Assembly (NCBI RefSeq): GCF_002742335.1
Contig: NZ_MDGR01000007.1
Coordinates: 3,724,501 to 3,788,500, forward strand
Reading direction: 5' to 3'
DNA length: 64,000 nt
DNA from: Reichenbachiella sp. 5M10
Lineage (GTDB): Bacteria; Bacteroidota; Bacteroidia; Cytophagales; Cyclobacteriaceae
This document shows positions 1 through 8,876 of this stretch, in pieces (within the stretch, counting starts at the first letter, position 1; each line of letters begins with the position of its first letter). Made by a program: the position numbers and the translations under genes. The notes below the pieces were generated by a model. It did no database searches. It worked only from the letters and a program-made list of their open reading frames with translations, and was not told the origin of the DNA.

Positions 1-41
1 ATTAAAATATTGTGATTCTATATTTCGCCTAGCTTAAAAAA

Positions 42-797
42 ATGAAATTATTTGGAGTAACTAGAGCTCTTGGAATAGACTGGCTTATTGACACCATTCT
101 TATTCTCTATCGGCATCCCGGAACCCGAAAGAAAATCATCTATTCAATAAAAAAAACAAGAAAGCACAAAAAGAAAACATTCGTAATTGGGTTGAACAAA
201 ACAGGCACAACCACTATTGAACATGCATTAAATGAATTTGGATTTGTCCTAGGAGATCAAGTTATTGCCCAAAGACTAACAGATCAACTACTAAAAAGTA
301 AAACCATTCTTAGACTATATTGCTTGACAGGTGAAGCTTTTCAAGACGTCCCATTTTCCCTTCCTGATTTCTACAAAACATTAGATTCCTTATACCCTGA
401 CAGTAAATTTATTCTTTCCATTCGAGACAATCCTGACCAGTGGTTCAAGTCCCTAGTATCATTTCATTCAAAGTTATGGGGTAATGGACATACACCATCT
501 TATCACCAACTAAAAGAACTAAACTGGATAAGAAGAGGTTATGCTCTCCGTATATTACAAAAAAGTTACGGAGAGAAACTATATGACTCCACCACATACA
601 AAGAAGTATATGAACGTCACATAGAAGAAGTTACAAATCATTTCAAAAACGCCCCTGAAAAATTACTCATAATCAATGTTTCAGAAAGGGACAGTTACAA
701 ACAACTTTGTGACTTTCTAGGAGAAGTTCCTTTAAGAGAAACATTTAAATGGAAAAACAAAACGTCAAACACCACGGCATGGCAAAAACACCGGTAA
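42..797 (+). CDS. Sulfotransferase family protein
   Basis: Predicted sulfotransferase that would move a sulfuryl group from PAPS to a carbohydrate or lipid-linked acceptor. The 5'-phosphosulfate loop is visible as IGLNKTGTTTIEHAL (residues 49-63), and KFILSIRDNPDQWFKSL (about 122-138) fits the 3'-phosphate-binding strand and helix of this fold. The protein has 251 residues, usual for a single-domain bacterial sulfotransferase, with no signal peptide, so it should act in the cytosol or at the inner membrane face. It overlaps the start of the aminotransferase gene and belongs to the rightward polysaccharide locus. A second sulfotransferase domain lies at 3755-5140, so sulfation of the surface glycan is a fair inference. 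The acceptor cannot be read from sequence. The gene starts only 41 bases into the window, so upstream operon members are unseen. Confidence 0.8.
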   Translation: MKLFGVTRALGIDWLIDTILILYRHPGTRKKIIYSIKKTRKHKKKTFVIGLNKTGTTTIEHALNEFGFVLGDQVIAQRLTDQLLKSKTILRLYCLTGEAFQDVPFSLPDFYKTLDSLYPDSKFILSIRDNPDQWFKSLVSFHSKLWGNGHTPSYHQLKELNWIRRGYALRILQKSYGEKLYDSTTYKEVYERHIEEVTNHFKNAPEKLLIINVSERDSYKQLCDFLGEVPLRETFKWKNKTSNTTAWQKHR

Positions 798-1861
798 ACA
801 TTCCATTTTTACCCCCTATTGAGGAATACAACAAATACCTTGAAGGTATATGGGAGCGGAATTGGTTAACTAATGACGGCCTCTTGGTTCAAGCATTGGA
901 AAAAAAACTAATGGATAAGCTTAACGTAGAGCAATTGGCCTACGTCAGTAATGGTACCGTCGCTTTACAAATAGCTATCAAAACTCTCCAATTGAGTGGA
1001 GAAATCATAACTACACCATTTTCGTACGTTGCGACCACATCAAGTATCGTTTGGGAGGGCTGTACCCCCGTGTTTGTAGATGTTGATGAAAAAACATTCA
1101 ATATTTCCCCCCACCTCATTGAAGCATCTATTACTCCTAAAACAACAGCGATCCTTGCTACCCACGTATTTGGCACCCCTTGCGAGATCGACCAGATTCA
1201 ACTTATTGCTCAAAAACACGGGCTAAAAGTGATATATGATGCTGCCCACTGCTTTGGTTCTACCTACAAAGGTAGTTCGGTACTTAATTTCGGAGATATC
1301 AGTACAATCAGTTTTCACGCAACTAAAGTATTTCACTCAACCGAAGGAGGGGCTGTCATATGCAGGTCTCCAGAGATTATAGCTAGAGCAAAATACATGC
1401 GCAACTTTGGACATGATGGCCCTGAAAAGTTCAACGGTGTTGGAATCAATGGTAAAAACTCTGAATTTCATGCTGCCATGGGGCTTTGTAATTTAGAGTA
1501 CATTGATGCAATATTAGCAAAGAGAAAGTCTGATTCAGAATGGTACGATTCAGAGCTGAGTAAAACGAATCTTACAAAACAACATGTTTCTCCAAATAGT
1601 AGTGCCAATTATTCATATTACCCAGTTCTCTTCTCTAGCCAAAAAGAATGCAAACGAATGCTAAACATTCTTTCTAGTCATGACATACATCCTAGAAGAT
1701 ACTTCTTCCCTTCATTGTCAAGCCTAAATTATGTAACAAAAACTCACACCCCTATCTCCGACAATATAGCTAGCAGAATACTTTGTTTACCTCTCTATTA
1801 CTCGCTAACTAAAGAAGAAATTAGTCACCTTTGTAAGGTGATCATTCAAAATATAACATAA
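779..1861 (+). CDS. DegT/DnrJ/EryC1/StrS-type PLP aminotransferase
   Basis: PLP-dependent sugar aminotransferase of the DegT/DnrJ/EryC1/StrS family, which aminates a nucleotide-linked keto sugar for O-antigen or capsule synthesis. Visible are the PLP-phosphate segment VSNGTVALQIA, the YDAAHCFG aspartate motif, and the Schiff-base lysine in ISFHATKVFHSTEGGA, followed by the family's GGA. Length of about 360 residues is normal. An in-frame ATG exists at 749, but the extra ten residues only overlap the preceding gene and do not resemble the family N-terminus. The ATG at 779 gives MAKTPVNIPFLPP, a typical start, and a 19-base overlap with the sulfotransferase gene. Its stop shares one base with the next ATG (TAATG), indicating translational coupling. 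The specific sugar made is not resolvable here. Confidence 0.88.
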   Translation: MAKTPVNIPFLPPIEEYNKYLEGIWERNWLTNDGLLVQALEKKLMDKLNVEQLAYVSNGTVALQIAIKTLQLSGEIITTPFSYVATTSSIVWEGCTPVFVDVDEKTFNISPHLIEASITPKTTAILATHVFGTPCEIDQIQLIAQKHGLKVIYDAAHCFGSTYKGSSVLNFGDISTISFHATKVFHSTEGGAVICRSPEIIARAKYMRNFGHDGPEKFNGVGINGKNSEFHAAMGLCNLEYIDAILAKRKSDSEWYDSELSKTNLTKQHVSPNSSANYSYYPVLFSSQKECKRMLNILSSHDIHPRRYFFPSLSSLNYVTKTHTPISDNIASRILCLPLYYSLTKEEISHLCKVIIQNIT

Positions 1862-2427
1862 TGGGATTCCTATCCGAAACTGAAATATCCGAATTAGGTC
1901 TTCATAGCTATGGGACGGATGTTCTAATCTCAGACAAAGCTACCCTATACGGCACTCAAAACATCTCTATAGGTAACCACGTCAGAATCGATGACTTCTG
2001 CGTGCTCTCCGCTGGATCAGGAGGTATTGAGATTCAAGATTATGTACACATTGCTTGCTTTTGCTCATTGATCGGGAAGGGAAAAATCACTATGAAAAGT
2101 TTTTCTGGACTCTCTTCGCGTGTCTCTCTTTATTCAAGCAATGACGACTATAGTGGAAATTACTTAACTAACCCTACGGTCCCCGAAGAATACACCAATG
2201 TCTCACATGGTGATGTAACACTCGAAAAACATGTGATCATTGGAGCGGGGAGTATTGTTCTGCCCAATACCACCATAGGAGAGGGTACTGCTATAGGTTC
2301 TTTATCTTTAGTGACCAGAAACTGCGACGGACAATCCATTTACCTAGGTTCCCCTTTAAAAAAAATAAAATCAAGAAAAACCGGTTACGAAAAATTTGAA
2401 CGTGAAATAACATTAAAACACCAATAG
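1861..2427 (+). CDS. Left-handed beta-helix (hexapeptide) O-acyltransferase
   Basis: Acetyltransferase-type protein of the hexapeptide-repeat family, 188 residues, probably adding an acetyl group to a sugar of the surface glycan. Repeats of the [LIV]-G-x4 kind are visible (ISIGNHVRIDDFCVLSAGSGG and VIIGAGSIVLPNTTIGEGTAIGSLSLVT), giving the trimeric left-handed beta-helix that binds acetyl-CoA. The catalytic histidine usually seen in the SNHxYxG loop is not obvious; the equivalent loop reads SSNDDYSGN, so either the active site differs or the acceptor differs from the galactoside and maltose acetyltransferase groups. Start overlaps the aminotransferase stop by one base. The order aminotransferase then acyltransferase is typical of N-acylated amino sugars, which is the likeliest role (inference). 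Confidence 0.8.
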   Translation: MGFLSETEISELGLHSYGTDVLISDKATLYGTQNISIGNHVRIDDFCVLSAGSGGIEIQDYVHIACFCSLIGKGKITMKSFSGLSSRVSLYSSNDDYSGNYLTNPTVPEEYTNVSHGDVTLEKHVIIGAGSIVLPNTTIGEGTAIGSLSLVTRNCDGQSIYLGSPLKKIKSRKTGYEKFEREITLKHQ

Positions 2428-2444
2428 ACTTAACACCTTCCCCT

Positions 2445-3629
2445 ATGAACAAAACGACCATCGTTCATGTTTGCAATGACTCCTTGTTCAATGAATTTAT
2501 AATTGATCAGTTCGAACAAGTCAACCCCTCTCAAAACATATATCTTGTTTTAACCGAAAAAATTGGCTCCCCCTTAAAGTTTAGCCATCCTAAAATCACT
2601 ACTCTCACGCGCAAAGAGGTGAAAAAATTCGTTTTCAATAACTCCATTTTCATCTTACATTCGCTTTTCCATTCTAACCTATGGTTTTTATCCGTACTTC
2701 CGAAAAGAAAAACTATTGCATGGTTTAGTTGGGGTGCAGATCTAAATTATTTAGGCAGTAATAATGACGAAACTAAAAATTTAGAACCCATTACTTTACA
2801 ACATCAGCAAAAATTAAGTTCAATCAAAAACAAATTTTATGCGCTTCTAGAAAGACATACTCACATCCACAAATGGTTCTATTTTTTAAGAAATGGGAAC
2901 CATCATCCTCTACACATAAAAGCGAAATCCTTAAGTAAAGTTGATTTTATTTCAACCGTACTGCCTCAAGAAAGGCCTTTGCTCAATCATTTAAAAACGC
3001 TGAAGGCAACCTATGTCGAATACAATTATGGATACATCGATCACCTAATTAGAGGTTATTCGGCAGAGCGTGACCAACTATCCAAAGGGGTATATGTGGG
3101 CCATGCATCGTTTTATAGCAACAATCAAATCGATGTATTGCACAAGCTTCATTCCATTGCGTACAATGGTGATATATTATGCCCCATATCATACGGAGAA
3201 AAAGAATGTGCGAACGTGATAAAGGACCTCAACAAGCAATTGTTTGATAATCGAATCAATACACTCTCTACGATTATACCCTACTTAGAATTCACTAAGC
3301 TGCTCGCGTCCAACCACGTCATGGTTCTTAACACCATCCATCAACAAGGAGTTGGGAATTTACTCATGGGCCTGTATATGGGCATGAAAGTTTTCTTAAA
3401 TGAAAAAGGCTTGCTCTTCATGTATTGTAAAAGCTTAGGTTTAAAAGTTTACTCCTTTCAAAAGGATTTTAACTCAACCACTATTGAAGATCTTCAAGAG
3501 ATGGACCTCACCATCAAAAACCGAAAAATACTTGATCATGTACTCTCAAAGAAAGTGGTACTTCAAAAAACATTAAATATTGTCAATTTACTTTACCACA
3601 CTCAATCAACCATAAAAGAGTTGGAGTAG
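2445..3629 (+). CDS. WecF-like TDP-Fuc4NAc:lipid II transferase family glycosyltransferase
   Basis: Resembles the 4-alpha-L-fucosyltransferase family (glycosyltransferase family 56; WecF of enterobacterial common antigen), which transfers a 4-acetamido-4,6-dideoxy sugar to a lipid-linked intermediate. I base this on the start MNKTTIVHVCNDSLFNEFII, the IAWFSWGADLNYLG motif (GWGADLY-like in the family), the C-terminal GVGNLLMGLYMGMKVFLN segment, and the length of 394 residues against about 360 in WecF. It lacks a signal peptide and predicted membrane spans, as expected for an inner-face enzyme. It lies 17 bases after the acyltransferase gene. A 4-amino sugar made by the upstream aminotransferase would be a sensible donor. 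Confidence in the fold is good, in the exact substrate low. Confidence 0.68.
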   Translation: MNKTTIVHVCNDSLFNEFIIDQFEQVNPSQNIYLVLTEKIGSPLKFSHPKITTLTRKEVKKFVFNNSIFILHSLFHSNLWFLSVLPKRKTIAWFSWGADLNYLGSNNDETKNLEPITLQHQQKLSSIKNKFYALLERHTHIHKWFYFLRNGNHHPLHIKAKSLSKVDFISTVLPQERPLLNHLKTLKATYVEYNYGYIDHLIRGYSAERDQLSKGVYVGHASFYSNNQIDVLHKLHSIAYNGDILCPISYGEKECANVIKDLNKQLFDNRINTLSTIIPYLEFTKLLASNHVMVLNTIHQQGVGNLLMGLYMGMKVFLNEKGLLFMYCKSLGLKVYSFQKDFNSTTIEDLQEMDLTIKNRKILDHVLSKKVVLQKTLNIVNLLYHTQSTIKELE

Positions 3630-3754
3630 TAGTTCTCTGATAAAACTTGAAAAACAATCCCAATAAACCTCCCAAAAGTACACCAAGAACTGACAGGCAT
3701 ACATAAAGCAGAAGTCAAGCAAGAAACTCACTACCCTCTCATAACATAACAAAA

Positions 3755-5140
3755 ATGAAAGCCCTGATTAGAAGACTACTTATCGCCCTACTCCATAAAA
3801 GCAGGTTTCTTTTGACACAAACGATACAGCAAACAGAAAAAGAAACCCTTGCCAAAACCAATGCAAACCTTCTCCACATGATCAAAAGCAAGGGGTGTGA
3901 CATTAAACTAAATGGAAGCATAACCATTACCCATCCCCTAATGGTTACACTGGGCAATAATGTCCACCTTGGGGACAACACATATATTCATTCTGATGGC
4001 GGGGTAGTCATAGGCGACAACACTCATATAAGTAGAAATTTGGTACTCTATACCAGTAACCACCAGTACGAAGGATCGGTACTACCTTATGATGAATCCA
4101 GAGTATATAAACCTGTTAGAATTGAAAAGAATGTCTGGATAGGCATGAACGTATGCATCACTCCTGGCGTGACGATCGGAGAAGGAGCGATTATTGGTCT
4201 CGGGACAGTAGTCACCAAGGATGTCCCCGCCTTTTCTATCGTAGGCAACGCACCTCAGAGAATTATAAAATCAAGAAACCAACAACATTACAATTCACTT
4301 GTTGGAGAGAAAAACGTAGGTGGGGTAAATGGTCAACGAATGTTAGCCAAAGGAAAGAATGCATTCGAACTAGGAAGTAAATTATTCTTCGTAGTGGGAA
4401 CAGGACGATGTGGAAGCAAAGCTCTCGCCGACACTCTAAATCAACACCCATCAATCGAATGCCTACATGAACCTAAAGGAGAACTAATCAAGCTTTCTAC
4501 CGATTATGCTCATGGCATATTGACGAGAGAAGAAACAAGAAAAAGAATTGTCGCGCTGTATGATGCAGCTTCCAATATCACAACAGAGTACTACGGAGAA
4601 TCCGACCAAAAAATATCTAACTTGATAGACATCTACCATGACATTTTCCCTAAAGCCAAATTCATTTGGTGTTTAAGAGAAGCTAAACCTTTTGTTAGCT
4701 CCGCGTATGGGAGAGGGTGGTTTGACGACCGTGAATTTAGCCTGCCATATAGAGCCCGTTTATCTGTTGAATCCATTTATTCCAGCACTATATACAGTCA
4801 AAACAGAATAAACGGACATCTGGCCGACCCGTCACTCTCAAAAGAAGAATGGAAAACCATGTCTCCCTTTGAACGAAACTGCTGGTATTGGCAGTTTTGG
4901 AACACAATGATTGAGATGCAACTTGGAAAAGTATCGAACAGCTTTACGGTTCGAATTGAGGAATTAGACCTCCAACTAGAATCACTTGTTGATAGTATTG
5001 GTGCATCATCTGGCGAACAATTAAACGCAAAAACATCCAACTCTGCAAAACATCAAAAAAAACAAAATTGGAGCCAAACAGAGTACGAAGTGTATACCCG
5101 ATGGTGTAGTACTAAAATGAATGAATGGTATGGAAAATAG
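3755..5140 (+). CDS. Fused hexapeptide acyltransferase-sulfotransferase
   Basis: A two-domain enzyme of 461 residues. Residues about 50-175 form a hexapeptide-repeat acyltransferase: GNNVHLGDNTYIHSDGG, the likely catalytic histidine H103 in YTSNHQYEG, VWIGMNVCITPGVTIGEGAI, and the closing IVGNAPQRIIKSR. After a linker, residues about 208-461 form a sulfotransferase with the PAPS loop FFVVGTGRCGSKALADTL (211-228) and KFIWCLREAKPFVSSAYGRG as the 3'-phosphate-binding region. The reading frame runs through the junction without a frameshift. The two activities would acylate and sulfate the same glycan or lipid acceptor. Neighbours are glycosyltransferases, and a stand-alone sulfotransferase lies at 42-797. 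The first 125 bases upstream hold no gene. I know no characterised enzyme with this exact pairing, so the function is inferred. Confidence 0.82.
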   Translation: MKALIRRLLIALLHKSRFLLTQTIQQTEKETLAKTNANLLHMIKSKGCDIKLNGSITITHPLMVTLGNNVHLGDNTYIHSDGGVVIGDNTHISRNLVLYTSNHQYEGSVLPYDESRVYKPVRIEKNVWIGMNVCITPGVTIGEGAIIGLGTVVTKDVPAFSIVGNAPQRIIKSRNQQHYNSLVGEKNVGGVNGQRMLAKGKNAFELGSKLFFVVGTGRCGSKALADTLNQHPSIECLHEPKGELIKLSTDYAHGILTREETRKRIVALYDAASNITTEYYGESDQKISNLIDIYHDIFPKAKFIWCLREAKPFVSSAYGRGWFDDREFSLPYRARLSVESIYSSTIYSQNRINGHLADPSLSKEEWKTMSPFERNCWYWQFWNTMIEMQLGKVSNSFTVRIEELDLQLESLVDSIGASSGEQLNAKTSNSAKHQKKQNWSQTEYEVYTRWCSTKMNEWYGK

Positions 5141-6164
5141 CCCCATTGTATCGGTCATCATCCCCTCCTTCAACAGAGAAGCACTCATCACTGAGACGCT
5201 ACAATCAGTATCGAATCAAACCTACACCAACTGGGAATGCCTGATCATCGACGATGGATCAACAGATGGCACCAAGGTCGTAGTACACAGCTTTGTAGAC
5301 AAAGACTCCCGGTTCAAGTGGGTGGAGCGCCACAGAGAACCCAAAGGAGCACCTACTTGTCGAAACATTGGGATTGAAATAAGCGAAGGTGAATATGTAA
5401 TCTTTCTAGATAGTGATGACCTGCTAGCTGATTTTTGCTTGGAAAAAAGAGTTGAACACTTCCGTTTGAATCCAACTCTTGATTTTGTAGTGTTTAACAT
5501 TCTTGGGTTCAAAAAGAAACCTGGGGACTACAACCTCCTATGGAATGTTCTAGATAAAGATGAGGACGATTTATACAGATTTCTAATCAGCGATACTCCA
5601 TGGGCAACCCCGTCCGCCATATGGAAAAAAGATAGCTTGATCAGACTCGGAGGATGGGACGTGAATGCAAAAAATTGGCAAGACTGGGAATTTCACATAA
5701 GGGCATTAATAGCAGGTTATAGCTACATCAAAATAGACAGTAAAGAAGATTGTTTCTTCAGATGTGATCATGAAGAAATAGCCATTAGTAAAAATGAAAG
5801 GCAAATACAGCATCTCAAGTCACGAGTAAGTACTTTGAACAATCTTTCTTCGGTTCTACACCGATCCAACGTCTCCAACCCTCAATATACTGAAGCTATA
5901 GCCTTACAGTATTTCAGAATTTGCGTTTTTCTCAAAGAACAAGAGGCTGAGCACCTCTCTATTTGGAGTAAAGTCAAAAGTTCACACCTCATACCTCCCT
6001 TTTGGCATTACCTATGGTTGATCTATCTAAAAAAAGAATTCTACAAGCAAAGTAAACTCCGAGCCCCTCTCAAACGCGTCATAGATAAAATACTCTCTGC
6101 TTTTAAGAAAAGACACTTCTGGGCCAACCCTACTACCTTCAAGCGAATCATGAAAGACAGATGA
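5130..6164 (+). CDS. Family 2 glycosyltransferase
   Basis: Inverting GT-A glycosyltransferase of family 2. The N-terminus carries VSVIIPSFNREALI, then the nucleotide-binding LIIDDGSTDGT and the metal-binding DxD region VIFLDSDDLL, followed by the acceptor-domain motif NWQDWEFHIRAL (ED-type). About 344 residues, cytosolic, no membrane span. The ATG at 5130 is preferred; another at 5121 adds three residues. Both overlap the preceding gene's end. The stop overlaps the next glycosyltransferase's ATG in an ATGA arrangement, so the enzymes should be made together and act on the same repeat unit in succession. Donor and acceptor sugars are unknown. Confidence 0.88.
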   Translation: MENSPIVSVIIPSFNREALITETLQSVSNQTYTNWECLIIDDGSTDGTKVVVHSFVDKDSRFKWVERHREPKGAPTCRNIGIEISEGEYVIFLDSDDLLADFCLEKRVEHFRLNPTLDFVVFNILGFKKKPGDYNLLWNVLDKDEDDLYRFLISDTPWATPSAIWKKDSLIRLGGWDVNAKNWQDWEFHIRALIAGYSYIKIDSKEDCFFRCDHEEIAISKNERQIQHLKSRVSTLNNLSSVLHRSNVSNPQYTEAIALQYFRICVFLKEQEAEHLSIWSKVKSSHLIPPFWHYLWLIYLKKEFYKQSKLRAPLKRVIDKILSAFKKRHFWANPTTFKRIMKDR

Positions 6165-7114
6165 AGCCACTAATTTCCATCATCGTGCCCGCATACAACG
6201 CCTCCAGATACATCAAGCAGTGTCTGAACAGCCTGCTAGTACAAACCTATGACAACATTGAGATCCTCGTCGCTGATGACGGTTCAATTGATAATACCAA
6301 ATCACTGATCAATCAATACAGTGATACTAGAGTAAAAAAATATCACAATACCACCAACCTTGGAGTCGTAGCAACTCGCAACAAACTCATATCCCTAGCA
6401 TCAGGAGACTATATCGTACTGCAGGATAGTGACGATTGGTCTGCTCCCTCTAGAATAGAAAAACAGGTTGCGGCCTTTGACCAAGACAAGGGTTTGGTTG
6501 CCTGTGGGACAGGGTTCAATAAAGTTGACAACAAAAACAAAGTACTATTCTCCAAAGTATTTCCCACTGATCACAAATCCATTCTGTCCGAAATACCCAA
6601 TGATTTCCCTTTGCAATGCCCTTCTGTCATGTTCAAGGCCACTTACCTGAAAAAGAACCCCTATGCGGATTTTTTTGGCAACAGTGGCAATGAAGACCTG
6701 TATTTGATGGGGAAATTGATTTTGAATAACAAATTCATCAACATCCCAGCCCCCCTCTACAACTATCGTCTCAATGACCAATCCCTGACCAAACTAGGAC
6801 AGCAGTCAGATCTCCGCAGACTATATATCAACCAGATCACTGTTAAACTCTTGACCGACCTACGAGAAACTGGCACCAACTGGATTGAGAGTAATGATAT
6901 GGCTTCATTGAATGACTATGAAAACTCCCTAAGAAAAAAGTACGAGAACAACCCCTTCCTTTTGCATGAGCATAATATAGGCCAGATGCTCTACTGGAAA
7001 CAATATAGATCAGCATTACGCGCAGCACTCACCAACGTGACCGAAAATGGAGTCAACCCAAAAACCATTCGGCTCTTTCTGTATGTTTGCAAACAAGCAA
7101 TCTACAGAAGATGA
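6161..7114 (+). CDS. Family 2 glycosyltransferase
   Basis: GT-A family 2 glycosyltransferase of 317 residues, beginning ISIIVPAYNASRYIKQCL, with ILVADDGSIDNT for the nucleotide and YIVLQDSDDWSAP for the metal-binding DxD. The region GNSGNEDLYLMGKL supplies the acidic ED motif expected of the catalytic base. Overlaps its neighbours by 4 bases on each side (ATGA), so it sits inside a tightly coupled run of three glycosyltransferase genes. It should add one sugar to the lipid-linked repeat unit on the cytosolic face. Nothing in the sequence tells the donor. Confidence 0.88.
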   Translation: MKPLISIIVPAYNASRYIKQCLNSLLVQTYDNIEILVADDGSIDNTKSLINQYSDTRVKKYHNTTNLGVVATRNKLISLASGDYIVLQDSDDWSAPSRIEKQVAAFDQDKGLVACGTGFNKVDNKNKVLFSKVFPTDHKSILSEIPNDFPLQCPSVMFKATYLKKNPYADFFGNSGNEDLYLMGKLILNNKFINIPAPLYNYRLNDQSLTKLGQQSDLRRLYINQITVKLLTDLRETGTNWIESNDMASLNDYENSLRKKYENNPFLLHEHNIGQMLYWKQYRSALRAALTNVTENGVNPKTIRLFLYVCKQAIYRR

Positions 7115-8019
7115 CCATTAGCGTAATCATACCGACATACAACAGATGTGCTCAACTCACGTCCCTGGTTGATGCTGTCGAAAACCAGAACCATAAAGAA
7201 TTTGAACTCGTTTTGCTCAATGACGGATCATCTGACAATACACGAGAAACCTTGGATAGGCTTGCAAAAAAAAGTACTTTAAACGTTAAAGTAATCCATT
7301 CTCAAAATCTTGGAAGATCAAAAGCCCGTAATCTCGCGGTATCAAAATCTTCGGGAGAGTTACTTGTTTTCTTTGATGACGATGTCCGACCCAATCCCGA
7401 TGCTGTCTACGAGCATCTGAGTATCCATCAGCAACATGACAGCCCCGTTATTGCTGGGGGCCCCTATTACTATGACAATAGTAAATTCACCAATTCTTTC
7501 AACACCTTCCGAAAATATATGGAGGACCAATGGTACTCCAAAGACTCTACATCAAGTCAGTCTGATTCATTGAGAATAAATGGTGGAAATTTTTCAATCA
7601 CTCGAGAGGCCTTTGATAAAATAGGAGGCTTTGACAGTCGACTGACAGACAAGGAGGACTTCAAGCTAGCCTATGATGCTTTTCACTATCACAATATCCC
7701 GACCTTCTCTGCCCCCAAAACCTGGGTGTACCATGATGACTTCCGAAACCTCGTCGACTACATCGCACGTGGGAGAGAATCACGAATAGAAGAGCAAAAA
7801 CTCCGCTCATTAGACCCGTCCATTGCAGATTTTGATCCAAATCGGTTTCAAATAGAAGCTCCGAAAAGCCTCAAATTTCGATTGGCCAAGCGAATATTTA
7901 GAAGTACACCTATTCTACAACTAGTCGAAAAAGCACTTGATATAAGAATAGTACCACAAAAAATCGCCTTTAAGCTATATGACATTTGCATCACAGTCAA
8001 TGTACAATACTTGAAATAG
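7111..8019 (+). CDS. Family 2 glycosyltransferase
   Basis: GT-A family 2 glycosyltransferase, 302 residues from the chosen start. The ATG at 7111 overlaps the previous stop (ATGA) and places ISVIIPTYNRC right at the N-terminus as in homologues; an in-frame ATG at 7087 would add eight residues read from within the previous gene and is less likely. Visible are VLLNDGSSDNTRE, the DxD-type LLVFFDDDVRPNP, and GGFDSRLTDKEDFKLAYDA carrying the acidic catalytic-base region. It resembles the subgroup of family 2 that processes long-chain surface glycans, but the sugar is unknown. It is the last gene of the first rightward block; the following 145 bases contain no clear gene. Confidence 0.88.
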   Translation: MTISVIIPTYNRCAQLTSLVDAVENQNHKEFELVLLNDGSSDNTRETLDRLAKKSTLNVKVIHSQNLGRSKARNLAVSKSSGELLVFFDDDVRPNPDAVYEHLSIHQQHDSPVIAGGPYYYDNSKFTNSFNTFRKYMEDQWYSKDSTSSQSDSLRINGGNFSITREAFDKIGGFDSRLTDKEDFKLAYDAFHYHNIPTFSAPKTWVYHDDFRNLVDYIARGRESRIEEQKLRSLDPSIADFDPNRFQIEAPKSLKFRLAKRIFRSTPILQLVEKALDIRIVPQKIAFKLYDICITVNVQYLK

Positions 8020-8164
8020 CCCAAAACATGAATATCTCCGTAGCAGTACTACTTTCGGTGATAGACAAAATCTAAGCAACCAATCAGAAGCTCTCACCTT
8101 TAAGGTGATAACACGATCCACTTTGGGCTATGACGTCAATAGAGAAAGTTATGGAAAAGAAGCC

Positions 8165-8196
8165 ATAAAAAACGGCCTCACATCGTGAGACCGTTT
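8165..8196 (-). terminator. Rho-independent terminator of the HU-like gene
   Basis: Read on the minus strand the hairpin AAACGG-t-CTCAC / GTGAG-g-CCGTTT, with an ATC-type triloop and one internal mismatch, is followed by a run of six T. It lies 57 bases after the stop of the HU-like gene at 8253-8657. It also faces the end of the rightward glycosyltransferase block. Confidence 0.75.
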
Positions 8197-8252
8197 CATT
8201 GTGTAGTATTCAACATTGCATTTGCTTTTTATGACCTATACTTTGTGAGTAC

Positions 8253-8657
8253 TTATTCGGCTACATCGGAGGATGTACTGGCCTTTTCAAACTCCAGATT
8301 TTTCACCGTCTTTTTGAGTTTAGCACCTGGACGAAACCTGATTCTACCAGCTATAATGTTCGCAGTGCGAAAATCCTCCTCGGTATCTGCACCTTTGCTA
8401 CTCAGTGTCAAAAAGAGAGTACCTAGATTACTAAGTCTCACCTGTCTACCGTGGATGAGTTGCATCTCGATCACCTCTATCAAGGTGGCCAATGTCCCTA
8501 CTACAGAACCATAGTTGAGATTGGACACCTTGCTGATAATCCCAGCCAACTCATCAAAACTCACATCGTCCCCATTGACGATTCTTGCATAGTACTTTTT
8601 GGGGAGCGACAAATCCCTTGGATCTACGCGCTCAGTTACTTTATATGTTACAGACAT
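8253..8657 (-). CDS. HU/IHF-like DNA-binding protein (Bacteroidota histone-like family)
   Basis: Histone-like DNA-binding protein of the HU-related family common in Bacteroidota (134 residues, against about 90 for canonical HU). The start MSVTYKVTERVDPRDLSLPKKYYARIV is followed by an HU core: SFDELAGIISKVSNLNYGSV (helical dimerisation part), VRLSNLGTLFLTLSSKGA, and the DNA-binding beta arm region IRFRPGAKLKKTVKNLEF. The C-terminal tail is short and acidic. Expected to bend or coat DNA in the nucleoid. It is alone on the minus strand within a polysaccharide locus and has its own terminator at 8165-8196. The 470-base upstream region is rich in short repeats and could be used for autoregulation, a point raised in the findings. 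Confidence 0.88.
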   Translation of the reverse strand: MSVTYKVTERVDPRDLSLPKKYYARIVNGDDVSFDELAGIISKVSNLNYGSVVGTLATLIEVIEMQLIHGRQVRLSNLGTLFLTLSSKGADTEEDFRTANIIAGRIRFRPGAKLKKTVKNLEFEKASTSSDVAE

Positions 8658-8814
8658 AATTGATAAAATTTAAAAGTTAAACATTTATTGATTTGAAATC
8701 CTAACCGAGCGCTCTGTGGGATTTGACTTGTACAAAGCCATTATAATGCCAAATAGGCGACATTAAATGCTAAAAAACGTTAAAAAACACACCGTATTGA
8801 AGAAGTCTTGAAAA

Positions 8815-8876
8815 GGTTGCGCAACCAAAGGGTAAAGGGTGTACGACAAACCCTCCGAGGTTGCGCAACCAAAGGG
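8815..8876. repeat. Direct repeat of an 18-base palindromic motif
   Basis: GGTTGCGCAACCAAAGGG occurs at 8815-8832 and again at 8859-8876, 44 bases start to start (about four helical turns). The first 12 bases are self-complementary. Between them lies AAAGGGTGTAC, the inverse of motifs further right. Confidence 0.75.

Noticed and set aside
8029-8076. A 15-residue frame MNISVAVLLSVIDKI after the glycosyltransferase gene
   Set aside because: Too short, no neighbour support, probably chance; a degraded glycosyltransferase start cannot be shown.
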